DNA from: Apopatocola sp963618015
GTDB lineage: Bacteria > Bacillota > Clostridia > Oscillospirales > Oscillospiraceae
Direction of reading: 5' to 3'
Length of the DNA stretch: 64,000 bases
Assembly (NCBI GenBank): GCA_963618015.1
Contig: CAVEQS010000004.1
Span: forward strand, 1 to 64,000
Shown: in pieces, positions 8,605 through 15,575 of the stretch
Layout of the letters: the number at the start of each line of letters is the position of its first letter
Numbering within the stretch: the first letter of the stretch is position 1
Notes under the pieces: generated by a model
What the model saw: the letters and a program-made list of their open reading frames with translations, nothing else
What the model was told of the DNA's origin: nothing
The model's database searches: none
Made by a program: the position numbers and the translations under genes

Positions 8605-9372
8605 TTAATTTATAATGCTCTTGACGAGCTGCGCCCACTTTTCCGGATAGCACGCGAGCAGCTCTTCGTGCTGCAAGTTTTGCTCATGGAGCACCGGGTG
8701 AACAAAGTGGCGCTCGTACCGCTCGCGGTACTTCTCGCCCATTTTGAGCGCATAGAACACATGAATTTCTGTCCCCGGGACGGCGATCTTCTCCGGCAGC
8801 GGCGTGATGAGATCGGAGTAAAACTGGTTTTTGCAGCTCTGCTCCGTCACATACGGCCGCTTACCGCCAAGCATTTCCATAAACGCCGCCACGTACGCCG
8901 GCATTTCCGCCGCGCGCTTTTCGAGGCGCTTTCGCAAAAAGCGGCTTTTGAACTCCCCGTCGCGGATCACAGGGTAAATGAGCGGCAGAAGGAGGTTCGT
9001 CTGCAGTCTGGCCGCGAACGGCGAAGCCTGATCGAGATCGGAAGAGCCGAGAATGCCATAGTCCATGTGAATGTTCCGCCGCGCCGCGAGCAGCCCTACG
9101 AACGAGCCGCCAAGCGAGCAGCCGTAGGCCGCGCGGATGTGCCCGCCGCAATGCTCCCGGATATAGGCTTCGATCTTTTCGGTCTCCTCGAGCATGGTGG
9201 GAAACTCGGCAGGTTCGGTTTCGTCAAAGCCGTCGTAGCTCACGCAGAGCACGCGGTATTCCCGCGCCAAAAGCGGAATGACATGGCCGAAATTGCCCTT
9301 CCAATGGCAGCAGGTGCCGGGCAGGAGCAGTATGGCCGGGGCGTTCTCCTCCCCAAAGGAATACACCTTCAT
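8605..9372 (-). CDS. Alpha/beta hydrolase, first gene of the cluster
   Basis: A 255-residue hydrolase with an oxyanion strand ILLLPGTCCHWKG near residue 14 and the elbow GCSLG with Ser86. The ATG at 9372 is chosen because GGAGG precedes it by seven bases; an in-frame start at 9507 would lie upstream of the operators and inside the hairpin region. It is the promoter-proximal gene of a seven-gene operon, and its leader contains the twin palindromes at 9391-9427. Lid-type insertions cannot be judged. The role is inferred only as ester or amide hydrolysis in a dedicated catabolic or detoxification pathway. Confidence 0.8.
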   Translation of the reverse strand: MKVYSFGEENAPAILLLPGTCCHWKGNFGHVIPLLAREYRVLCVSYDGFDETEPAEFPTMLEETEKIEAYIREHCGGHIRAAYGCSLGGSFVGLLAARRNIHMDYGILGSSDLDQASPFAARLQTNLLLPLIYPVIRDGEFKSRFLRKRLEKRAAEMPAYVAAFMEMLGGKRPYVTEQSCKNQFYSDLITPLPEKIAVPGTEIHVFYALKMGEKYRERYERHFVHPVLHEQNLQHEELLACYPEKWAQLVKSIIN

Positions 9373-9390
9373 CGCGCTTCCTCCATTTCT

Positions 9391-9427
9391 GTTAGCTTTC
9401 GCTAACTCATGGTTAGATAAGGCTAAC
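9391..9427 (-). promoter_or_regulatory. Twin operators GTTAG-N6-CTAAC with an overlapping promoter
   Basis: GTTAG-CTTTCG-CTAAC (9391-9406) and GTTAG-ATAAGG-CTAAC (9412-9427) have the same format, and their starts are 21 bases apart, two DNA turns. A weak promoter on the minus strand reads TTGAAA (9436-9441), 16-base spacer, TATCTA (9414-9419), so one operator covers the -10 box and the other the start of transcription. This matches TetR- or MarR-type dimers binding side by side. No regulator gene lies in the cluster, so the repressor must be encoded elsewhere. Confidence 0.65.
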
Positions 9428-9437
9428 TGAAAATCTT

Positions 9438-9652
9438 TCAAAAAGCCGCCGGAAGGCGGCTTCAGATTGTCAAAAAAGCCTCGCAGAGTTTGCGCCCGCA
9501 GGCGCAAATAAAGTTTTGATCATTTTCTCCGGCGGCGTGTACGTCGGAGAAAATACCGCTCGGCTCGCAAACGTGCTCTCGGAGAGAGTGCGCTGCGGCG
9601 AGCCGCAGTCTTTTCAAACGAGAGCCCAACGTAGTGGGTCTCGTTTGATTTC
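9438..9652 (-). ncRNA. Candidate structured RNA with its own promoter and terminator
   Basis: A stretch of about 215 bases without a gene. On the minus strand it holds, in order: a long hairpin with arms CAAACGAG/CTCGTTTG (9615-9647), CTGCGGC-GA-GCCGCAG (9593-9608), TTTTCTCCG pairing with CGGAGAAAA (9523-9553), TTTGCGCC-CGCA-GGCGCAAA (9489-9508), and a terminator hairpin GCCGCC-TTCC-GGCGGC followed by TTTTTG (9440-9460). A well-formed promoter lies just upstream (9659-9687). It matches no RNA family I can name. It could instead be an interspersed hairpin-rich repeat. Confidence 0.5.
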
Positions 9653-9658
9653 AGCCAT

Positions 9659-9687
9659 ATAATAGGCGCATTTTCCCGCCCTGTCAA
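9659..9687 (-). promoter_or_regulatory. SigA promoter of the hairpin-rich transcription unit
   Basis: On the minus strand TTGACA (9682-9687), a 17-base spacer and TATTAT (9659-9664) place the start near 9652, at the first hairpin. The promoter lies between hypA and the hairpin region, and the first coding gene downstream is separated from it by an intrinsic terminator. Confidence 0.65.
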
Positions 9688-9723
9688 GGACTTGCGGCAC
9701 GTTTCCGCCAAAAAGCGGGGCGT

Positions 9724-10068
9724 TCAGTCCGGGAGCAATATCTCCTTGAGCGTGAGATCGCGCCCCGTGAGCGGCGTGAGCTTCGCGCCCCGGCACTCCG
9801 GGCAGCGCAGGTCGTTGAGATCGGCGGTGAATACCGCGCCGCAGTCAAGACACTCCGCCGTTCCATCCACCGTTTCGATCCGCATTTCGGTTCCTTCAAG
9901 CGGCGTTCCGTCCGTGACGGCCTCCCAGCCGTCGGCGAGGAAGCGGGGGACGACTCCGGAGAGCGTCCCCACCTCCACGGTGATGCTCGTTACGCTGTCC
10001 GCGCCTTCCTGCGCGGCAATGCGCGATACCATTTTGCGCAGCGCATCACAGATACCGAGCTCGTGCAT
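9724..10068 (-). CDS. hypA: Hydrogenase maturation nickel metallochaperone HypA
   Basis: A 114-residue protein starting MHELGI, whose His2 is the conserved nickel ligand of HypA. A zinc site is formed by CLDC and CPEC near residues 73-92, and the length is typical. HypA hands nickel to HypB for insertion into NiFe hydrogenase. Here its start overlaps the stop of the large oxidoreductase gene by one base (TAATG), so the two are cotranscribed. No other hyp gene or hydrogenase subunit is in the window, so HypA either serves a hydrogenase elsewhere or has been drawn into service with its neighbour. Confidence 0.88.
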   Translation of the reverse strand: MHELGICDALRKMVSRIAAQEGADSVTSITVEVGTLSGVVPRFLADGWEAVTDGTPLEGTEMRIETVDGTAECLDCGAVFTADLNDLRCPECRGAKLTPLTGRDLTLKEILLPD

Positions 10069-12749
10069 TATTTCTCCACCGCGTGCCGGACAATGCTGCC
10101 GCCGCGCTTGACGAGCCCCTCGGCGAGCTTGATGGGCAGCGTTTCAAAGGAGCCCGCGTGCCAGTCGCGCACCTTTTTGAGATGGATGGCGTCAAATTTG
10201 CACTTCGTGGTGCAAAGGCCGCAGCCGATGCAGAGATAGGGATCTACCTTCGTCACGCCGCACTCGAGACAGCGCGCGGTTTCCTTTCGCACCTGCTCGG
10301 GCGTGAACGTTATGCGCTCGTCGGCAAACGTTTTTGCCTTCGCCTCGTTGTAGCCCGGCATCTGGCGCTTGCCGCTGTCGAAGTGCGAGATATCCAGCAG
10401 CGCGTGGCTCTTGTCGAGCGCGTGATACTCGCGCCGGTCGCGCCCCATGGTGAGCGTCTGGCCGGGATGGACGTAGCGATGGAGGGATATCGCGGCTTCC
10501 TTGCCCGCAGCGATGGCGTCGATGGCGAATTTCGGGCCGGTATAGCAGTCGCCGCCGACAAAAATGTCGCGCTGCGCAGTCTGATACGTAAGGCCGTCCG
10601 CCACGGCGGTGCCCTGATCGGTGGTCTGGAGCGCGCCGACGTCGAGACCACCCCAGTCGATGACCTGTCCGACGGCGGGGATGATGCTGTCCGCCGCGAT
10701 GGTCTCGTATTTTCCGGTGCCGACAGGCTTTCTCCGCCCGCTCGCGTCCGGCTCGCCGAGCTCCATGAGCTCCACTTTGAGCGCCGTCACCTTGCCGCCA
10801 TCGCCCACGATCTCCACAGGGGCATTCAGATAGCGGAACTCCACGCCCTCGGCCATTGCCTCGCGCACCTCGTCCGGGTCGGCGGGCATCTCCTCCGCCG
10901 AGCGACGGTAGACAACGTACGTTTTCTCCGCGCCAAGGCGCACGGCGCTGCGGCACACGTCCATCGCTACGTTGCCGCCGCCGATGACGACGCACGTTTT
11001 GCCGACGGCGGGCGCATGGCCGAGATTGACCTCGCGCAGGAACTCGATACCGCCGGTAACGCCCGAAAGCCCCTCGCCGGGGATGCCGAGCGGACGGGAC
11101 TTCTGCGCGCCGATGGCAAGATAAAAGCCCTTGTAGCCCTGCTCGCGAAGCTGCGCGAGGGTGATATCTTTTCCGACCTCCACGCCGCAGCGGAACTCCA
11201 CGCCCATTTCGCGGAGGATGTCGATCTCGGCGTTCAGAACGTCTTTTTCCAGCCGGAAGGACGGGATGCCGAGCGTGAGCATGCCGCCGGGCACCGGGTT
11301 TTTGTCGAACACGGTGACGGGGTAGCCCTTGTTCGCGAGATAGTAAGCGCAGCTCATGCCGGCGGGGCCGGCGCCGATAACGGCGATCTTTTCCGTATAT
11401 GGCCGTCCGATCTGGTTGACCATTTTCGGGACAAAGCGCGTTTCCTCGTGCAGGTCGTGATCGGCGATGAAGCGCTTGACCTCGTCAATGGCGACGGCCT
11501 CGTCCACGCTCGCGCGGGTGCATTCTTTCTCGCACGCCTTGTTGCAGATGCGGCCGCACACCGCGGGAAACGGATTTTCCTTTTTGATGAGCTCGAGCGC
11601 GTCGGTGTATCGTCCCTGCGCGGCGAGCTTCAGGTAGCCCTGCACGGGGACGTGCGCCGGGCAGGCCGCCTTGCAGGGGGCGGTGCCGGTGTCGAGCGTG
11701 TCCTTGAAGTTTTCGCGGTAATCGGGATTGAAGGTTTTCCGAACGTTGAGCGTTGTGGTGAGCTTGGCGTAATCCGGCGGCGTGAGATCGCAGGAGGAGC
11801 AAAGCTTCTGCCCGAGCTTGAGTGCGTTGCCGGGGCAGGTCTCCACGCACTGCGCGCATGCAACGCACTTTGCCTCGTCGATCTCGGCGACGAAGTTGGA
11901 GCGGATGGCGTCCCGCGCACCGAACATCAGCCCCGCGCGCAAACCGAAGCACGCGCACGAGCAGCAGTTGCAGATGGCGGCGCTGTCGCCGAGCTCTTCG
12001 ATGTTCGGGATATCGTGCATGAGGCCGTTTTCCTCGGCGCGGTGGATGATCTCCAGCGCCTCCTCGCGGGTGATCTGCCGGGCGCGGCCGGTGCGGATGT
12101 AGTGTTCGGCGCCCTTGCCCATCTGGATGCACATCTCCTCGTCCAGATGGCCGCAGCCGTCGCCGATGCTCGTGCGCGAGCTGCGGCAGGAGCACGGGGA
12201 GACGGAGAACGTGTCGTATTTATCGAGATAGTACGAAAGCTTTTCGTAGGGGCTCACGCCGGGGATATCTTTGATGGCGTCCTCCACGGGAACAACGCGC
12301 ATCAGGCCATACCCCTCCGGCAGCAGGGGGCCCATCATCTCCATGCGCAGGCGGGTATACTCCTCAAACGCACGGCCGACCTCCGGGTGGTCGTGCAGCA
12401 GCTTCTGGTTGTTGACCATCATTTCGAGAATGCCGGGCGCAAAGATCTGCATGAAGTATGTATCCTCGCCATACTCCTCGGAGTATGTGCGGCGGAAAAT
12501 GCCGTACTCGACGAGATTGTCGAGCGAGCTCTGGATTTCGGCTACGGTTTTGCCGACCTTCTTTGCAAGATACGCCGCCGTTCGCTCTCGTCGGAGCCCC
12601 GCGGCGATGGCGATATCCGCCTCGTCGTCCGAGACGATGTTCGCCATGCTGTAGTATTCGGGCGCGTTCTCGTCGATCTTCACGACAGCGCCGGAAATGC
12701 CGCCGATGACCTTTGCCAGCTTTACGATCTTTGGTCTGAGCTTTGCCAT
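10068..12749 (-). CDS. Iron-sulfur/FAD/NAD(P)H oxidoreductase, GltD-like with extra ferredoxin domains
   Basis: An 893-residue multidomain cytoplasmic protein. Residues 1-180 look like a winged-helix-like domain. Cys motifs follow (CSC near 186, CNCCSCAC near 260, a 4Fe-4S motif CVACAQCVETC near 295). Residues 359-440 form a GltD/DPD-type FeS domain, then come a GAGPAGM FAD site near 459 and a VIGGGNVAMD nucleotide site near 600. A C-terminal ferredoxin motif CIGCGLCTTKC sits near 857. Such proteins move electrons between NAD(P)H and ferredoxin or a partner enzyme. Coupling to hypA suggests hydrogen metabolism; that is inference. It has its own promoter at 12793-12821 and AGGGGG before the ATG. 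Confidence 0.82.
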   Translation of the reverse strand: MAKLRPKIVKLAKVIGGISGAVVKIDENAPEYYSMANIVSDDEADIAIAAGLRRERTAAYLAKKVGKTVAEIQSSLDNLVEYGIFRRTYSEEYGEDTYFMQIFAPGILEMMVNNQKLLHDHPEVGRAFEEYTRLRMEMMGPLLPEGYGLMRVVPVEDAIKDIPGVSPYEKLSYYLDKYDTFSVSPCSCRSSRTSIGDGCGHLDEEMCIQMGKGAEHYIRTGRARQITREEALEIIHRAEENGLMHDIPNIEELGDSAAICNCCSCACFGLRAGLMFGARDAIRSNFVAEIDEAKCVACAQCVETCPGNALKLGQKLCSSCDLTPPDYAKLTTTLNVRKTFNPDYRENFKDTLDTGTAPCKAACPAHVPVQGYLKLAAQGRYTDALELIKKENPFPAVCGRICNKACEKECTRASVDEAVAIDEVKRFIADHDLHEETRFVPKMVNQIGRPYTEKIAVIGAGPAGMSCAYYLANKGYPVTVFDKNPVPGGMLTLGIPSFRLEKDVLNAEIDILREMGVEFRCGVEVGKDITLAQLREQGYKGFYLAIGAQKSRPLGIPGEGLSGVTGGIEFLREVNLGHAPAVGKTCVVIGGGNVAMDVCRSAVRLGAEKTYVVYRRSAEEMPADPDEVREAMAEGVEFRYLNAPVEIVGDGGKVTALKVELMELGEPDASGRRKPVGTGKYETIAADSIIPAVGQVIDWGGLDVGALQTTDQGTAVADGLTYQTAQRDIFVGGDCYTGPKFAIDAIAAGKEAAISLHRYVHPGQTLTMGRDRREYHALDKSHALLDISHFDSGKRQMPGYNEAKAKTFADERITFTPEQVRKETARCLECGVTKVDPYLCIGCGLCTTKCKFDAIHLKKVRDWHAGSFETLPIKLAEGLVKRGGSIVRHAVEK

Positions 12750-12792
12750 TGTCGTTTTCCCCCTATATCTTTTTTAAATCCTCTCCTTTATC

Positions 12793-12821
12793 ATAATACC
12801 GTGTTTATTTTGCATTTACAA
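12793..12821 (-). promoter_or_regulatory. Promoter of the oxidoreductase-hypA operon
   Basis: On the minus strand TTGTAA (12816-12821), a 17-base spacer and TATTAT (12793-12798) lie about 45 bases upstream of the ATG at 12749, downstream of the terminator of the preceding operon. Confidence 0.65.
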
Positions 12822-12830
12822 GAAAATGTT

Positions 12831-12863
12831 GGAGCGGCGCGTCATTTCCTGACGCGCCGCTCC
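12831..12863 (-). terminator. Terminator of the uptake operon
   Basis: A perfect 14-bp stem (12831-12844 with 12850-12863) with a five-base loop stands just after the end of the minus-strand uptake operon. The following minus-strand bases are AACATTTTCTT, so the T tract is modest. Confidence 0.65.
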
Positions 12864-12869
12864 GGTGCC

Positions 12870-13043
12870 TTATTCCATTGATCCGCGGACGCGCTCGCGA
12901 TTGTTTTCCGCGATGCGCGCGGTGAGTGTGAGCGGCGTCTCCCGGCGGCGGAGCTGCTCGGTGAACCGGGCGGAGTACGCCGCGTAGATCCAATACACAT
13001 ACGGCATGCCGGGGTGGAAATCAATGTAAAAAGTTTTCTTCAA
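12870..13043 (-). pseudogene. C-terminal gene remnant after the HAD gene
   Basis: In the frame shifted by one from the HAD gene there is an uninterrupted stretch that looks like real protein: FYIDFHPGMPYVYWIYAAYS near its start and ITARIAENN-type residues further on, ending at TAA 12870. The only in-frame ATG (13007) would give 45 residues with no ribosome site, and the stretch overlaps the last codons of the HAD gene. It reads like the last ~55 codons of a larger enzyme whose front was deleted. I do not recognise the family. A genuine small protein is the alternative. Confidence 0.4.
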
Positions 13044-13821
13044 AGAATGCGATCAGCTCCGCGATCGATCGAACCGACCACGTCGTATCCACCTGCGGTG
13101 CCTCGCCATAGGGATTCATCCAGAGCGTTTTGCCTCCAGCAAGGAGGACATTTTCAATTTCGTTGAGCGCATGGTCGCCGACCGAAAGCATCTGTTCCGG
13201 GTGCTCGCGCAGCTCCGGATGGAAGCAATAGACTGTTTTCAGCAAACCGTAGGGCTTGTGCGCATCATAGATTTTTTCGCAGAACGCATCCTTGAATCCA
13301 AGCTTCTCGATAAAATCCGATGCCGACTGCTCCGGGGAATTGCTCAGGAGGATCGTGTGATACCGCTCTTTCAGCCGCAGCAGCAGCGAAAGCAGCGCCG
13401 GATCTGCGTGGATCGACTGCTGCATCTCCTCGCGCACGCGGAGAAACGCCCGCTCGCCATTCTGTTCCAAAACGCCGTAGGCCGCCGCAATCAGTGTGAC
13501 GACCTCCCACGGATCGCCAAGATACGCAAGCTCGCCCATGCCCTCTTCATAACAGCGCGCAAACGGCATCTCCGTCTGCATCGCATCGCGAAGCGTCTGC
13601 TCAAGCGCCCCCTCTGCCGGCGCCTGCTTTGGCAAGCAGTAGAAGCGGTTCATTGCAAGGCCGTTTCCGCCAAGCGTCCGCTCCACCAGCTCCAACGCCT
13701 CCGGCAGGCGCGCTTCATACGGCGTATTTTCAAGACTGTAGCGCAGATAATCGCGGTGGAAGTGGAAGTCCTGATACAGCGTGCCGTCCATGTCAAACAG
13801 GATGGTTTTAATCTCGCTCAT
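13021..13821 (-). CDS. HAD-superfamily phosphatase
   Basis: A 266-residue HAD hydrolase with the nucleophile motif FDMDGTLY near residue 9, motif II LLSNS near residue 157, a Lys in DAHKPYG near residue 205, and motif III VGDHALNEIENV near residue 232. The form resembles soluble HAD phosphatases acting on sugar phosphates or nucleotides. It is the last intact gene of the uptake operon and overlaps the permease gene by four bases. In this context it could dephosphorylate a sugar phosphate or nucleoside monophosphate derived from the imported substrate. Confidence 0.82.
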   Translation of the reverse strand: MSEIKTILFDMDGTLYQDFHFHRDYLRYSLENTPYEARLPEALELVERTLGGNGLAMNRFYCLPKQAPAEGALEQTLRDAMQTEMPFARCYEEGMGELAYLGDPWEVVTLIAAAYGVLEQNGERAFLRVREEMQQSIHADPALLSLLLRLKERYHTILLSNSPEQSASDFIEKLGFKDAFCEKIYDAHKPYGLLKTVYCFHPELREHPEQMLSVGDHALNEIENVLLAGGKTLWMNPYGEAPQVDTTWSVRSIAELIAFFEENFLH

Positions 13822-14654
13822 CCCTTGACGCCTCCGCTGGCAACGCCGCTGACGATCTTTTTGCGCAGGAACAGGAACAGAATGATCATCGGCAGCACCA
13901 CGACCGTGGCCGCAGCCATCAGCTTTTCATAGTGAATGCCGCCCTCCGACATAAAGGCGTACAGCCCGAGCGGAAGCGTGCGGTTGCTGGACGTGTTTGT
14001 CACCAGCAGCGGCCACAGGAACGAATTCCAGCAGCTGATCGCATCGAGCAGGATGATGGAGACCAGCGACGGCTTTGCGATCGGTACCAGCACACGCCAC
14101 AGGAAGAACCAGTCACTTGCGCCGTCGGTTTTCGCCGACTGATAGAGCGCGTCAGGGATGCTGTCAAAGAAGTTCTTCAGAATATAGGTGTAGAAAATAC
14201 TGGAGGTAAACGGGATGATCAGCGCCAGGATATTGTCGATCAGTCCAAGCTTTGTGATGATCGTATACAGCGTCACGACCAGCAGCTCAAACGGCACCAT
14301 CATCAGCACCACCAGAGAGGAAAACATGATTTTTCTCCCCGGGAAGCGCAGCTTTGAAAATGCAAACGCCGCCAGGATGGTCGTCACCACGGTCAAGATC
14401 ACGATGGACACCGTGACAATGACAGAGTTCACAAAATAACGCAGGAATGGCGCGGTCTTGAATGCGTAGACGAAATTGTCAAAGCTCAGCGACGCCGGGA
14501 AAATCACCGGCGGCCGGGATGCAATTTCACTTGGCGTCTTGAACGCAGACAGCACCATCCAGATAAAGGGAAACACCATCAAAAACGCGCCGGCCGCCAG
14601 CAGAATATAATCCACCACCCGGCCAAGCCAGCTTCCCTTTTGCTCGTTTTTCAT
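13818..14654 (-). CDS. Carbohydrate ABC transporter permease, MalG type
   Basis: A 278-residue CUT1 permease with about six membrane helices, a typical N-terminal segment (FMVFPFIWMVLSAFKT) and the EAA-type cytoplasmic loop near residues 176-200 (ALYQSAKTDGASDWFFLW) that docks on the ATPase. It pairs with the MalF-type permease encoded 12 bases upstream. It belongs to the operon of nucleoside hydrolase, EamA exporter, binding protein, ATPase, permeases and HAD. Confidence 0.9.
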   Translation of the reverse strand: MKNEQKGSWLGRVVDYILLAAGAFLMVFPFIWMVLSAFKTPSEIASRPPVIFPASLSFDNFVYAFKTAPFLRYFVNSVIVTVSIVILTVVTTILAAFAFSKLRFPGRKIMFSSLVVLMMVPFELLVVTLYTIITKLGLIDNILALIIPFTSSIFYTYILKNFFDSIPDALYQSAKTDGASDWFFLWRVLVPIAKPSLVSIILLDAISCWNSFLWPLLVTNTSSNRTLPLGLYAFMSEGGIHYEKLMAAATVVVLPMIILFLFLRKKIVSGVASGGVKG

Positions 14655-14666
14655 GCTCTTCCCTCC

Positions 14667-15575
14667 TTAGTATCTGGTTTTCTTCTCAATCAGGGACTGA
14701 AGCTTTGTAAACAGCACCATGACCAGAAGCAAAATAACCGCCGCGGCGCAAGCCTTGTCCAGCTTCCACTTGGAGTAGAACATCTGATAGATGTAATACA
14801 CCACTGTGTAGAGCGTATAAGCGACGCCGGGCTTTCCGTTAAAGAGCGGGAACAGCTCGGTAAAGACCTTAAACGTGCTGATCATATTGACGACGACCAC
14901 CAGGCTGACCGTGGGCATCAGGAGCGGCAGCTTGATGCGGAAGAAAATCTTCCGCGGGCCTGCGCCGTCCACCTGCGCGGCAACGCTCAGCTTTTCGTCA
15001 ATATTCTGCATGCCGGACAGGATGATGATAATGGTAAACGGCAGAATGCTCCAGATACCATAGATCACCAGCGCCGCCATGCCCCATTTCACGTCCGTCA
15101 GCCATCCGACAGGGCTTATGCCAAACAGTCCCAGCACATAGTTGATAATGCCGTAGTCGGCGTTATACATCCACTTCCACGCAAGGCCGACGGCTGTGGA
15201 GCACGTGACAAGCGGCAGAAAATAGCAGGTCTGGAACAGGCCGTTAAAGCGCAGCTTTTTGTTCAACAGGTTTGCAAAGAAAATTGCCAGCACCGTGCTG
15301 ATCGGTACAACGATCAGCACATAGATGATGGTATTGCGCATCGCCTGCAAAAAATAGGGATCCTGGATAACCTTGACGTAGTTTCCCACGCCAATGGTGT
15401 CATACGCGCCCGTCAAGGCGTTATAATTCTGTTTGAATGAGGTGATGATGACATTTACCACCGGGTAGATGGTAAAAATGGCAATTGCCAGAATAAAGGG
15501 CAGCAGATATAAATACGCCTTGGCCGCACCGCCCGCCGTATAGCCCCGGTCGGAGGCTGTATTTTTCCTTTTCAT
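14667..15575 (-). CDS. Sugar ABC transporter permease, MalF type
   Basis: A 302-residue CUT1 permease with six membrane helices and the EAA-like loop near residues 196-220 (LSVAAQVDGAGPRKIFF). Its ATG overlaps the last base of the ATPase stop codon (TAATG at 15575), so the ATPase and permease are coupled. It has no long periplasmic insertion, as usual in Gram-positive relatives. It forms the translocation pore with the MalG-type subunit. Confidence 0.9.
   Translation of the reverse strand: MKRKNTASDRGYTAGGAAKAYLYLLPFILAIAIFTIYPVVNVIITSFKQNYNALTGAYDTIGVGNYVKVIQDPYFLQAMRNTIIYVLIVVPISTVLAIFFANLLNKKLRFNGLFQTCYFLPLVTCSTAVGLAWKWMYNADYGIINYVLGLFGISPVGWLTDVKWGMAALVIYGIWSILPFTIIIILSGMQNIDEKLSVAAQVDGAGPRKIFFRIKLPLLMPTVSLVVVVNMISTFKVFTELFPLFNGKPGVAYTLYTVVYYIYQMFYSKWKLDKACAAAVILLLVMVLFTKLQSLIEKKTRY

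Noticed and set aside
9468..9473. TTGACA on the minus strand inside the hairpin region as a promoter for the hydrolase operon
   Set aside because: At the required distance there is only GC-rich terminator stem, with no -10 box.
9438..9652. Assignment of the hairpin region to 6S RNA, tmRNA, a T-box or a known riboswitch
   Set aside because: No long single stem with a central bubble, no tRNA-like ends, and no T-box or aptamer core could be seen.
10083..12881. Open frame of about 932 codons antisense to the FeS/FAD oxidoreductase
   Set aside because: Composition (very high Ala, Arg, Asp, His) is that of a reverse-strand shadow; the minus-strand protein has many conserved motifs.
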